Assembly (NCBI GenBank): GCA_944372505.1
Contig: CALVZK010000003.1
Span: 1-64,000 of the forward strand
DNA: 64,000 nt
Reading direction: 5' to 3'
From: an uncultured Clostridia bacterium
GTDB taxonomy: Bacteria; Bacillota; Clostridia; Christensenellales; UBA1242
The position numbers were made by a program, and so were the translations under genes. This document shows positions 34,509 to 42,693 of the stretch, piece after piece (the first letter of the stretch is position 1; each line of letters opens with the position of its first letter). The notes beneath the pieces are model-generated. The model saw only the letters and a program-made list of their open reading frames with translations, ran no database searches and was not told where the DNA came from.

Positions 34509-37500
34509 TTAGTTTTTAAATTTAACTTTGATAAAACTATCACCAACTTCTATATCTTTTGAAATAATATCATCTTTCATAGAGTCAACTACTTCTTTAA
34601 TTAAGACTTCTTGTTTAATTTTCTCTTGATAATTTTCTAATAAATTTTTCATTTCTATATCTTTTGTTTCAAAACAAGCAATAATTCTTTCATCTACTCT
34701 AAAATCTGCTTCTTTTCTTAAAACTTGAAGTCCTCTTACAAATTCTCTGTAATATCCTTCCTGTAGAAGATTTTCATCAAGTGTAATATCTAACACAACT
34801 GTAATTTTATTCTCATGTGAAATAACAAAATCAGTTTTAGGTTTTTTCTCAAGATTAAATAATTCACTTTCAAGATCAGTAAATTTACCAGCATTTACTT
34901 TTCCTTTTTTATAACCTTCCACACATTGTGCCATCTCATCATCATTCATTTCGAGCAATAGATTTTTTAAAGATTGGACTTCGCCTTTTAATACTGCACC
35001 TGCTTTTTTGAAGTTAACAGTTAAGAATTCATCATTAAATATACTATCATCGTCAATAGGAATTAACTGTTTAATATTTAACTCATCTTTAATAATATCA
35101 CCAAAATTTTTTAATACTTTGTCTATCTTTTCATCTCCGCCAACAAACATCTTTTTAAGTGGTTGTTTAACCTTGATTTGATTTTCATTTCTCAATCTAG
35201 ATGCAGAAGAAATAATATCTCTTGCAAGCGAAACTTCTTCCAAAATACCATTAAATCTTTTACCTTCTGGCTTTGGATAACCACTTAACATAATACATTT
35301 ATCAGCATTGCTTTCTATCTCTCTAACTAAATTTTGCCAAATATATTCACAAAGGAAAGGAATTATAGGTGTCATAACTCTTGCAATGTTTTTTATAGCA
35401 TAGTATAAACAATAATAAGCCACCATTTGGTCTTCTTTATCATCAGATTTCCAGAATCTTCTTCTATTACTTCTAATATAGAAATTAGATATATCATCAA
35501 CAAGTTTCTCAAAATCATGAACAACATTATAACTTTTATCTTCGCTATAATTTACATCACTATCTTCAATAAATTTGTTTACACTTTCTAAAATCCATTT
35601 ATCAGCATTTGTTAAACTTTTTTCATTTAAAACAAAATGTTCTATATCAGGATTATCAATACAAGCATAGGTGTTGAAGAAAGTATAAACATTCCAGAAT
35701 GTTAAAATTTTTCTTCGTGCTTCGTCAGTTAAGGAAAAACCAAAACGCATATCATTTGTTGGAGGTGAAGAAGAATATAAATATCTAATTACATCTGCCC
35801 CTACCTTATCAGCAACATGGTCAGCCTCAAGAGAATTTCCACCGCTCTTATGGAATTCTCCACCATGCTCATCTTTTACATACTGATATGTTACAATTTT
35901 TTTATATGGCGCTTTTCCAGTTAAAACAACACTCATTATCAACAATGAATAAAACCATAACTTTATTTGTTCAATCATTTCACAAACATAATCGCTAGGG
36001 AAATTTTCGTTAAAGAACTTTTTATCAGTAAAATATTTTTTTGTACTAAATGGAGTTATCCCTGCATCAAGCCAAACATCTCCAACATCGCTAATTCTTG
36101 AAACTATCTCTCCACAATCACATTTTATTTTAATTTCATCAATCCAAGGTCTATGAATATTTGGTAATTTGTCAACTAAATTAGGATCAACTGCTCTTGT
36201 TTTTAACTCCTCTTTGCTTCCAATAACATGAACTTTTCCACATTTTTCGCATACGTAAAATGGTAGTGGAAGTCCATAAAAACGACTTCTTGAAATATTC
36301 CAATCTCCCATATTAGTAAGCCAATCAGCCATTCTTTTTTTTGCATATGCTGGTTTAAATTCAACTTCTTCTATTGCTTTTAAAGCCATTGGCCTAATGT
36401 CATCCATTTTTATAAACCAACCACTTACTAACTTATATACAAGATCAGTTTTACATCTCCAACAGAACGGATAACTATGTTTGTATCTATGTGCATATAA
36501 AAGTTTATTGTCTTGCTTTAATCTATTTGCAACAATATCCGCTACTTCACTAGCTTTTTTACCAGCTAAAAATCCACAGTTATCAAGCATAACACCCTGT
36601 TCGTTAATTGGACAAATTTGAGGTAAATCTAATGTTTGTCCCAGTTCAAAGTCTTCAACACCACATCCCGGTGCAATATGAACAATACATGTTCCTTCAA
36701 CATTATCAACCATATCCCAAGCAACTACTTTATGAACAAATTTTTGTTCTTTTAATTCAGGGAAACAGGTTTCATATTCTAACCCTACTAAATCTTTTCC
36801 TTTGAATTCATCTAATATTTTAACATCTTCTTTTAAAACACTTACTCTATCTTTTCCTAATAAAAGTTTTTCCCCATGGAAATCTACTAAAACATAGTCT
36901 AATTCTGGATGAACTGCGAGAGCAACATTTGCACTAAGTGTCCAAGGAGTAGTAGTCCAAGCAATAATTTTAAAATCTTTTCCTATTACTGGAAGTTTTA
37001 TGAATAATGCCGTATGTTCTACCTCATGATATGACGATGACATTTCATGTTCAGATAAACTAGTCCCACATCTAGGACACCAAGCCATAGGTCGATTTTT
37101 TCTAATAATCCAGCCGTTTTTGTCACATTCTTTTAAAAAATGCCAAATAGAAAGAATATTGTTATCCGAATTAGTATAATAACTATTATCCCAATCCATC
37201 CATTGTCCCATGCGAATAGATTGTTTTGTTATTTCGTCAGCGAAATATTGTACTCTTTCCATACATTTATTGGTAAATTTATCTATTCCATAATTAACAA
37301 TTTCAGGTTTCCCATTTAAGCCAAGTTCTTTTTCAACATTAACTTCAACCCAAAGACCTTGACCATCAAAACCATTTTGATACATACAGTCTTTACCTTT
37401 TAAAGCATTGTATCTAATAGTTAAATCTTTTAGTGTTCTTCCCCAAAAGTGATGAACTCCCAATCTATTGTTGGCAGTTGCTGGACCATCTAAAAAACGA

Positions 37501-37619
37501 AATCTCTCTTTTCCCGAGTTTTTTCTAACAAGATCGTTAAAACAATTATTATCTTTCCAAAACTTTAAAATACCATGTTCGAGTTCCACAAAATTAGGTA
37601 AAACTTGTTCTTTCTTCAT
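34509..37619 (-). CDS. ileS: Isoleucyl-tRNA synthetase with GVHH in place of HxGH
   Basis: This 1036-residue class I enzyme is of the long, eukaryote-like (IleRS2) type. The start is the ATG 37617-37619 behind AGGAGG; an ATG at 37637 lies in the leader. The ATP-site motif normally read H-x-G-H is G54-V-H-H57 (RLGVHHFWGRTLKD). The KMSKS loop reads EFHKS (about residues 588-592). The editing-domain segment TTPWTLSANVALAVHPEL is intact. Four or more CxxC pairs (WCPRCG, FCWRCK, VCEKCG, CDCG) suggest zinc sites. It is led by an isoleucine T-box. The signature swap is known in some IleRS2 enzymes. Confidence 0.95.
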   Translation of the reverse strand: MKKEQVLPNFVELEHGILKFWKDNNCFNDLVRKNSGKERFRFLDGPATANNRLGVHHFWGRTLKDLTIRYNALKGKDCMYQNGFDGQGLWVEVNVEKELGLNGKPEIVNYGIDKFTNKCMERVQYFADEITKQSIRMGQWMDWDNSYYTNSDNNILSIWHFLKECDKNGWIIRKNRPMAWCPRCGTSLSEHEMSSSYHEVEHTALFIKLPVIGKDFKIIAWTTTPWTLSANVALAVHPELDYVLVDFHGEKLLLGKDRVSVLKEDVKILDEFKGKDLVGLEYETCFPELKEQKFVHKVVAWDMVDNVEGTCIVHIAPGCGVEDFELGQTLDLPQICPINEQGVMLDNCGFLAGKKASEVADIVANRLKQDNKLLYAHRYKHSYPFCWRCKTDLVYKLVSGWFIKMDDIRPMALKAIEEVEFKPAYAKKRMADWLTNMGDWNISRSRFYGLPLPFYVCEKCGKVHVIGSKEELKTRAVDPNLVDKLPNIHRPWIDEIKIKCDCGEIVSRISDVGDVWLDAGITPFSTKKYFTDKKFFNENFPSDYVCEMIEQIKLWFYSLLIMSVVLTGKAPYKKIVTYQYVKDEHGGEFHKSGGNSLEADHVADKVGADVIRYLYSSSPPTNDMRFGFSLTDEARRKILTFWNVYTFFNTYACIDNPDIEHFVLNEKSLTNADKWILESVNKFIEDSDVNYSEDKSYNVVHDFEKLVDDISNFYIRSNRRRFWKSDDKEDQMVAYYCLYYAIKNIARVMTPIIPFLCEYIWQNLVREIESNADKCIMLSGYPKPEGKRFNGILEEVSLARDIISSASRLRNENQIKVKQPLKKMFVGGDEKIDKVLKNFGDIIKDELNIKQLIPIDDDSIFNDEFLTVNFKKAGAVLKGEVQSLKNLLLEMNDDEMAQCVEGYKKGKVNAGKFTDLESELFNLEKKPKTDFVISHENKITVVLDITLDENLLQEGYYREFVRGLQVLRKEADFRVDERIIACFETKDIEMKNLLENYQEKIKQEVLIKEVVDSMKDDIISKDIEVGDSFIKVKFKN

Positions 37620-37627
37620 AATTCCTC

Positions 37628-37876
37628 CTATAATCAATAAAAAAAACCTAGTTAAGCCACAAGAGCCACTAGGCCTTAAACCACTTGTAAACTTTTAATG
37701 GGCTAACACCCACCCCTTCTATAACGGGAAGTCCCGGCTGTTTTTACTTTAATTTTCGAATCAGCAGCTCCAAAAGTGATAATTTTTATATTATTCTATT
37801 GTCTTGCACCAAACGACAACTCTCTGAAAGAAATCATACAAAAACCGTGTCTTTTATCATCGCTATTATAAAACTG
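37628..37876 (-). promoter_or_regulatory. T-box leader (isoleucine) of ileS, atypical antiterminator
   Basis: On the minus strand, stem I has AGAGAG and the distal element TTGTC-GTTTGGTGCAA-GACAA, then a specifier candidate ATC (37778-37780), an isoleucine codon. A terminator (CCTAGT/ACTAGG, 37647-37673, then eight T) precedes the ribosome site. The usual AGGGTGGNACCRCG core is not found; the nearest stretch is AGGGGTGGGTGTTAGCCC. The call rests on stem I, the specifier and the gene. Confidence 0.8.
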
Positions 37877-37881
37877 TTTTT

Positions 37882-37910
37882 ATTATAAAAATTAAATAGA
37901 TTATTGTCAA
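37882..37910 (-). promoter_or_regulatory. Consensus promoter of the ileS T-box transcript
   Basis: TTGACA (37905-37910) and TATAAT (37882-37887), both perfect, are 17 bases apart on the minus strand. Confidence 0.92.
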
Positions 37911-37984
37911 GTAATTTAATATTAAGATAAAAATATTTTATTTAATAATTAAACTTGTAATTTTTGTCAAGTCTTTAAATCATA

Positions 37985-38014
37985 TAAAAAATTGATTCAA
38001 TGGAATCAATTTTT
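37985..38014 (-). terminator. Terminator of the CBS-domain gene
   Basis: AAATTGATTC and GAATCAATTT form a hairpin with a CATT loop on the minus strand and run into T. It overlaps the stop. Confidence 0.75.
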
Positions 38015-38744
38015 AATAATCTTCCAAAATTTTTTGCGCCTCAACTACATTAGCCCCTGTCATAATACCTATAGGAAGTTCATTGCTGTTACCATTTTTA
38101 GTAAATAAAATTGCCAATAATTTGTGATTTTTATCAAATTCTGCAAGAGCTTCTTCTATTGTACAATTTTCAGGTTTAACAACATAATAATTACTATTCT
38201 CTAATGTAGATAACATATCTTCAATTTGAACATTATCTAAAAAAGCAGAACATTTTCCACCGGCAATCAAAAATTGACCCATTGAATTTAAAATTTTTTG
38301 TCCGTTTGCTACCCCAATTAATTGATTATCTTTATAAACAGGAATATTGCTAAAATTTGAAGATGCCATAAGCATTATTACTTCTCTCATGCTTTTTCCA
38401 GCATAAGTAATAAGTACATCTCTTCTTGCGACAGTTTCAATAACTTTCGGCGGTGTAGTTAAAAGTTTTTCTATATGTTCAATATTTTTAACCACTTCTA
38501 TGTGTGGCTCGGCAATAATGAAATCTTCATTATTGTTATGAATAATAGAGTTTCTAAGTCGTCCATAATCAATAAGTTCATCTTGATATTTCCTAACAAT
38601 GTAGTTAACCGCTACAGACTTTCTTACTAGGTCTGAAAATCCTGTTGCTCTACTAATATTGTATCTTGTTTTTAGTGCATAATCAATATTGTTGTAAGCA
38701 TCTAAAAATCTTTTCGCATTTGTTTTTTCTTTTTTTGCTTGCAT
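38013..38744 (-). CDS. CBS-domain protein with HEPN-like N-terminal domain
   Basis: Residues about 10-100 of this 243-residue protein are helical and contain RLRNSIIHN. The R64-x4-H69 pattern there is the signature of HEPN domains, many of which are RNases. Residues about 105-240 form a CBS pair: TYAGKSMREVIMLMASSNFSNIPVYKDNQLIGV, then CTIEEALAEFDKNHKLLAILFT...PIGIMTG. CBS pairs usually sense adenine nucleotides. GAGGT precedes the ATG. The gene is alone between the ileS leader and SRP RNA. The HEPN reading is from motif and helix content only; a pure adaptor role is possible. Confidence 0.65.
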   Translation of the reverse strand: MQAKKEKTNAKRFLDAYNNIDYALKTRYNISRATGFSDLVRKSVAVNYIVRKYQDELIDYGRLRNSIIHNNNEDFIIAEPHIEVVKNIEHIEKLLTTPPKVIETVARRDVLITYAGKSMREVIMLMASSNFSNIPVYKDNQLIGVANGQKILNSMGQFLIAGGKCSAFLDNVQIEDMLSTLENSNYYVVKPENCTIEEALAEFDKNHKLLAILFTKNGNSNELPIGIMTGANVVEAQKILEDY

Positions 38745-38880
38745 GGAATTTTTACCTCAATTTAAAATCTTGAAATATTTTATCATATTTTGTGAAAAAA
38801 AGATAATATTTTAACAAAATTTAAAAATTTATTTAAATTTAATTATTAGACAAAGTTTGCAAAATGTTTTTTCTTTTTTA

Positions 38881-38909
38881 TTGCAAAAATCTAAAAATTG
38901 TGATAAAAT
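38881..38909 (+). promoter_or_regulatory. Promoter of SRP RNA
   Basis: TTGCAA (38881-38886), 17 bases, then TAAAAT (38904-38909) with TG one base upstream of the -10. It has the same boxes and spacing as the tRNA-Gly promoter. Confidence 0.75.
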
Positions 38910-38915
38910 ATAAAA

Positions 38916-39220
38916 GTCGAGATAGATGGAGAGTTAGCGGTGCTCTGTAACCCACAATCCGCTATAGTGGGGTCGAACGCTTGTATGCGGTTTGGTTTTG
39001 TCAAAGATGTGTGTAAAATAAAGGTGATGAAATCAAGGTCTTATGCAATTAAAATCTCTGAACCATGTCAGAGCCTGACGGCAGCATCATTAAGGAGACA
39101 CTTTGATGTGCCATAAGGTAGCTTTGGTGGAGCTTCTATTTTATAAGGCAGTTGGTAAAATCTTATCAAGGCAAGTTCTCGGCAACGAAAATAATAGCAG
39201 GATTATTATCCTGCTTTTTT
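38916..39220 (+). ncRNA. ffs: Signal recognition particle RNA, large Bacillus type
   Basis: The 5' part GTTAGCGGTGCTCTGTAACCCACAATCCGCTATAG follows the Bacillus scRNA Alu domain nearly base for base. The S domain reads GAACCATGTCAG-A-GCC-TGAC-GGC-AGCATCATTAAGG at 39059-39094. It matches the Bacillus SRP segment in length, but the apical tetraloop is UGAC instead of GGAA. The ends are inferred from the promoter and terminator. It binds Ffh and targets membrane and secreted proteins to the translocon. Confidence 0.93.
39196..39220 (+). terminator. Terminator of SRP RNA
   Basis: AGCAGGAT and ATCCTGCT flank TATT and are followed by T. Confidence 0.9.
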
Positions 39221-39327
39221 AAACAACAAAAATATTATCTAAAAAATCTATATATAAAATTTAAAATGTAAGAAGTTGGATTTCGGATATTATTAAAGAT
39301 TATTTTATTATTCTATTACTCAAAATG

Positions 39328-39357
39328 AAAAAATCGCTTCTTCAAGCGATTTTTTTA
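39328..39357 (-). terminator. Terminator of the YtxH-like gene
   Basis: AAATCGCTT and AAGCGATTT enclose CTTC, with A/T runs on both sides. The T-run on the minus strand follows the stop at 39355. Confidence 0.8.
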
Positions 39358-39573
39358 TTTCATTTTTTTCTCTAATTTTTTTGCACCTTCTTTGATTTTT
39401 TTCTCGGCTTTATTCATGGCTTTTTCTGTTTTATTTGCCATCATATCAACTTCTTTCATAATTTTCTTTTCACCTTGATCAATCATTTGTTTGGCATTTT
39501 GAGAATACTTATACATAAGTGCACCAGTTAAAAGCCCCATGCTAAATCCAAGAAGCATCATGACATCTTTCAT
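39355..39573 (-). CDS. Small YtxH-like membrane protein
   Basis: This 72-residue protein has an N-terminal transmembrane segment (VMMLLGFSMGLLTGALMYKYS) with the Gly-rich pattern of YtxH proteins, followed by a highly charged Lys/Glu amphipathic helix to the end (KAEKKIKEGAKKLEKKMK). AAGGAGG precedes the ATG. YtxH proteins are linked to stress responses in Bacillota, but the molecular role is unknown. Confidence 0.7.
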   Translation of the reverse strand: MKDVMMLLGFSMGLLTGALMYKYSQNAKQMIDQGEKKIMKEVDMMANKTEKAMNKAEKKIKEGAKKLEKKMK

Positions 39574-39623
39574 ATATTCCTCCTTGGATATATTATTTGC
39601 AAAAAATTTATTAATATGTATAT

Positions 39624-39929
39624 TCAGTTGTTTTCATTTTCTTCTTCAAATGAAGAAATATGATTTTTAATGGCTTGTAAATTAAAACCATATTTAGATA
39701 ATAAATTTTCGATTTCACTATCAATATCCTGATTATTTTCTAATATTTCTTTTATTTCCATAAAATTATTATCTTCGCATAATTCTAAAATTATTTTACA
39801 AGCTTCCAAAATTCTTTTTCCGTTTTTTCTTAACAATAATTTATTTATATCATCATACCACTCATCTAATAATTTGCTATCAATAAATTTTTTCCCAAAA
39901 TTAAAATATATAACAATATCAGATACCAT
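39624..39929 (-). CDS. Unknown 101-residue protein in the Fe-S cluster operon
   Basis: This small acidic, helical protein begins MVSDIVIYFNFGKKF and ends with an Asn/Glu-rich tail (SSFEEENENN). AGGAGA lies just before the ATG, and the gene follows the scaffold gene after 11 bases, so it belongs to the nifS-iscU transcript. It has two cysteines (EACKIILELCEDN) but no CxxC motif. I recognise no family. A role beside cluster assembly is suggested only by position. Confidence 0.65.
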   Translation of the reverse strand: MVSDIVIYFNFGKKFIDSKLLDEWYDDINKLLLRKNGKRILEACKIILELCEDNNFMEIKEILENNQDIDSEIENLLSKYGFNLQAIKNHISSFEEENENN

Positions 39930-39940
39930 ATTTTCTCCTA

Positions 39941-40336
39941 TTATTCAATAGATTTCTTAGCTTCTTTTTCTTTTCTCTTATAGTAATCTTCTATTGCATT
40001 TTTTATAGCATCTTCTGCTAATAATGCACAATATTGTCTATCTTGAGGAATATCTCCCATTTCATCTAAAATATCAAGATTAGATATCGACAAAGCCTCT
40101 TCAAGTGTTTTCCCAATTAACATTTCACAAGCAATATCACTTGCTACAATAGTGCAAACTCCACCAAAAGCTTTAAACTTGCTACTAGAAATTATGCCTC
40201 CATCATCAATAAGCATATAAATTTTAACCACATCTCCGCTGTCTTCATTCCCAGCCTTACCACTTCCGTTTGCTCCTCGAAGCCCACCGGCAAATCTAGG
40301 ATTACTAAATCTTTCTAATATTCTATTACTATACAT
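39941..40336 (-). CDS. IscU/NifU-type Fe-S scaffold protein with altered cysteines
   Basis: This 131-residue scaffold follows the cysteine desulfurase gene after two bases. It has the fold signatures FSNPRFAGGLRGANG, GDVVKIYM, FKAFGG, GKTLEEALSISN and YCALLAEDAIKNAI. In normal IscU/SufU three cysteines bind the cluster: in CGD, in FGC and in HCSxLA. Here the first is replaced by serine (EDSGD), the second region reads FGGVC (the cysteine is two places later), and only the third (QYCALL) is in place. Such changes may alter cluster binding. It probably takes sulfur from the neighbouring desulfurase. Confidence 0.88.
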   Translation of the reverse strand: MYSNRILERFSNPRFAGGLRGANGSGKAGNEDSGDVVKIYMLIDDGGIISSSKFKAFGGVCTIVASDIACEMLIGKTLEEALSISNLDILDEMGDIPQDRQYCALLAEDAIKNAIEDYYKRKEKEAKKSIE

Positions 40337-40338
40337 GA

Positions 40339-41514
40339 TTATTTCCTCCCTGCTTTTGTCAATGCTGAAATAGAGCGTAATTTTGCTACAGCTTTAGATA
40401 TAACATCAACTGCGTAATCAACATCACTTCTACTTATATTTTTACCAAAAGAAATACGTAAAGAAGATTGAACAACACTATTTTCTAACCCCATAGCCTT
40501 CAAAACATGAGATTGTTCATTTGAACCCGAAGTGCATGCAGAAGCAATAGATACAGCAACTCCATCCATATCCAAAAGCATTAATAAAGATTCGTTATCA
40601 ACCATATCAAAAGATACATTTAAAATACCATTAATCTTTTGTTGTGGATGACCATTAATAGTTATATATTCAATTTTTTCGTTAAGATTTCTGACAAAAT
40701 ATTCTCGAATATTTCTTAACTTTTGCTGATTAATAAGCATATCTCTAACAGCAACTTCACAAGCCTTACCAAAGCCAGCAACTAAAGGTACATTAACAGT
40801 ACCACCTCTTTTTTCTCTTTCCTGACTGCCACCAACAATTAAAGGTTCAATTCTAATACCATTTTTTAAATAAAGACAGCCTACACCTTTAGGACCATAA
40901 ATTTTGTGAGCAGACATAGTTAAGGCATCAATTTCCATGTCTTGAACATCAATTTTAACATTACCTATTGCTTGAACTGCATCAGTGTGAAAAATAATAC
41001 CATAATCATGAGCAATTTTAGCAATTGCTTTTATATTTTGTATTGTTCCAACTTCATTATTAACAGCGATAATAGAAATCAATGTAGTGTCTTTTCTAAT
41101 TGAATGAAGAAGTTCTACCATACTTACTAGACCATTTCTGTCTACAGGCAAATAAGTAACTTCATATCCTTCTTCTTCAAGTTTTTTACAAGAGTCTAAA
41201 ACAGCATGATGTTCAATTGCACTTGTGATAATGTGTTTTCCTTTATTTGAATACGCATGAGCAATACCTCTGATAGCCCAGTTATCTGCTTCTGTACCAC
41301 CTGAAGTAAAATAAATTTCATTACTTTTATTTGCGTTAATAGCACTTGCAATTCTATCTCTTGCTCTATCAACTATTGCATTGGCTTCTCTGCCAAAACT
41401 ATGTACAGAGTTGCTGTTACCATAAATAGAATTAAAGCAAGGGAGCATTTCTGCTAAAACTTCGCTTGAAACAAATGTTGTTGACGCATTATCAAGATAA
41501 ACTTTTTTAATCAT
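40339..41514 (-). CDS. nifS: Cysteine desulfurase (NifS/IscS family)
   Basis: This 391-residue PLP enzyme removes sulfur from cysteine for Fe-S clusters and thio-modified tRNA. Features in order are YLDNASTTFV, the substrate histidine region ITSAIEHHAVL, HTDAVQAIG, the PLP lysine in MSAHKIYGPKGVG (about residue 202) and the active cysteine in IASACTSGSNEQSHVL (about residue 325). The long SxxxHVL loop fits the group I (NifS/IscS) type. The scaffold gene follows directly, as in other isc/nif pairs. Confidence 0.95.
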   Translation of the reverse strand: MIKKVYLDNASTTFVSSEVLAEMLPCFNSIYGNSNSVHSFGREANAIVDRARDRIASAINANKSNEIYFTSGGTEADNWAIRGIAHAYSNKGKHIITSAIEHHAVLDSCKKLEEEGYEVTYLPVDRNGLVSMVELLHSIRKDTTLISIIAVNNEVGTIQNIKAIAKIAHDYGIIFHTDAVQAIGNVKIDVQDMEIDALTMSAHKIYGPKGVGCLYLKNGIRIEPLIVGGSQEREKRGGTVNVPLVAGFGKACEVAVRDMLINQQKLRNIREYFVRNLNEKIEYITINGHPQQKINGILNVSFDMVDNESLLMLLDMDGVAVSIASACTSGSNEQSHVLKAMGLENSVVQSSLRISFGKNISRSDVDYAVDVISKAVAKLRSISALTKAGRK

Positions 41515-41654
41515 TTTGCACCCCTTTTATGTGTAAATTTTAACACTAAACCCCCTTAAAGTCAATACATATTTTATAATAAAAAACATAAATAAAAATC
41601 AGCAATTGCTAAAAAAACATTTTTTATTAGTTTTTTTAAGTTTTTTTCTTTAAA

Positions 41655-41686
41655 AATAAAAAAATTCTCTGTTTGAGAATTTTTAA
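41655..41686 (-). terminator. Terminator of the tcdA-trxA unit
   Basis: AAAATTCTC and GAGAATTTT pair around five bases and run into T on the minus strand. It overlaps the trxA stop. Confidence 0.78.
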
Positions 41687-41991
41687 ATGTATTTTTTTAT
41701 GCTTTCTACACAATCATTTTGAAGCCATACTCCAACATGCTTTTCTTTTGCTATTCCATCTTTAAAAATAATAAGTGTTGGAATGGACATAACACCAAAA
41801 GTTCTTGCTAGTTCTTCATTTTGATCAACATCTACTTTTACAATTTTCGCTTTCCCATCAATTTCTTTGTTTATATCTTCAAGAATTTGTCCCATCATTC
41901 TACAAGGGGCGCACCATGTTGCAAAAAAATCTACTAAAACAACTCCTTCTTTTGTTTCGCTTACAAAATCTTTTTGATTAATCTCTTTCAT
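41683..41991 (-). CDS. trxA: Thioredoxin
   Basis: This 102-residue thioredoxin has an active-site sequence that departs slightly from WCGPC: TWCAPCRMM (about residues 26-34), with alanine in place of glycine. The fold is otherwise complete: VVLVDFFATW, KIVKVDVDQNEELARTFGVMSIPTLIIF with the cis-proline, and VGVW near the end. The start overlaps the tcdA-like gene by 14 bases. It reduces disulfides of cytosolic proteins. No thioredoxin reductase gene is close. Confidence 0.95.
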   Translation of the reverse strand: MKEINQKDFVSETKEGVVLVDFFATWCAPCRMMGQILEDINKEIDGKAKIVKVDVDQNEELARTFGVMSIPTLIIFKDGIAKEKHVGVWLQNDCVESIKKYI

Positions 41992-42667
41992 CTTTTTTCT
42001 CCTTTATTATAAAATTTACTAAATAACTAGCTAAAGTACAGGCACACGCAACTGGATAATAACTTATACTCCCTATTACCTTATTTATTTTAATCGGTTT
42101 ACTATAAGAATATACAACCGTATGTGCTTTTATATTTCTTTCTTTTAATTTTTTTCGAATAATTTTAGCAAGTCCATCATCATGTGTTTTAAATATATCT
42201 TCTACTATAAAAACGGGATTATCATATCTATTTCCTGCTCCCATTGCAGAAACTATATTTATTCCTTTTTCTTTACAATAACAAATTAATTCTACTTTAT
42301 CACTTACTACATCTATTGCATCTACAACAATATCATAATTTTTAATAAAATTATCAATATTTTCTTTTGTTATTTTAATATTTATTGCATTTATATTTGC
42401 TTTAGAATTTATTTTTAAAAGTATTGATTTTAGCTTATCTACTTTACTTTCGCCTATTGTATCTTCATATGCTTGAGTTTGTCTATTTAAATTAGATTTT
42501 TCAATTTTATCAAAATCGAAAATAGTAATATTTTCAAAACCACTTCTAACAAGCAAAATTGCTAAATTGCCTCCTACTCCGCCTGCCCCTACAATTGCAA
42601 CTTGCGAAGACGAAATTTTTTTAATATTTTCCTTGCCAAGCAAAAGTTCTGTCCTTGAATTATCCAT
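41978..42667 (-). CDS. tcdA: tRNA threonylcarbamoyladenosine dehydratase (TcdA/ThiF-like)
   Basis: This 229-residue E1-like enzyme has the ATP-binding GAGGVGGNLAILLVRSG (about residue 26), the arginine of NLNRQTQ, VVDAIDVVSDKVEL, then MGAGNRYDNP, KTHDDGLAKIIRKKLKERNI, VVYSYSKP and IGSISYYPV. This order is that of TcdA (CsdL), which cyclises t6A37 in tRNA, rather than of ThiF or MoeB, which are followed by other domains. TcdA often works with a cysteine desulfurase, and a nifS gene is nearby. A catalytic-cysteine loop is not obvious. Confidence 0.85.
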   Translation of the reverse strand: MDNSRTELLLGKENIKKISSSQVAIVGAGGVGGNLAILLVRSGFENITIFDFDKIEKSNLNRQTQAYEDTIGESKVDKLKSILLKINSKANINAINIKITKENIDNFIKNYDIVVDAIDVVSDKVELICYCKEKGINIVSAMGAGNRYDNPVFIVEDIFKTHDDGLAKIIRKKLKERNIKAHTVVYSYSKPIKINKVIGSISYYPVACACTLASYLVNFIIKEKKDERD

Positions 42668-42693
42668 ATTTGCCTACTTCTTAAAAAACATTT

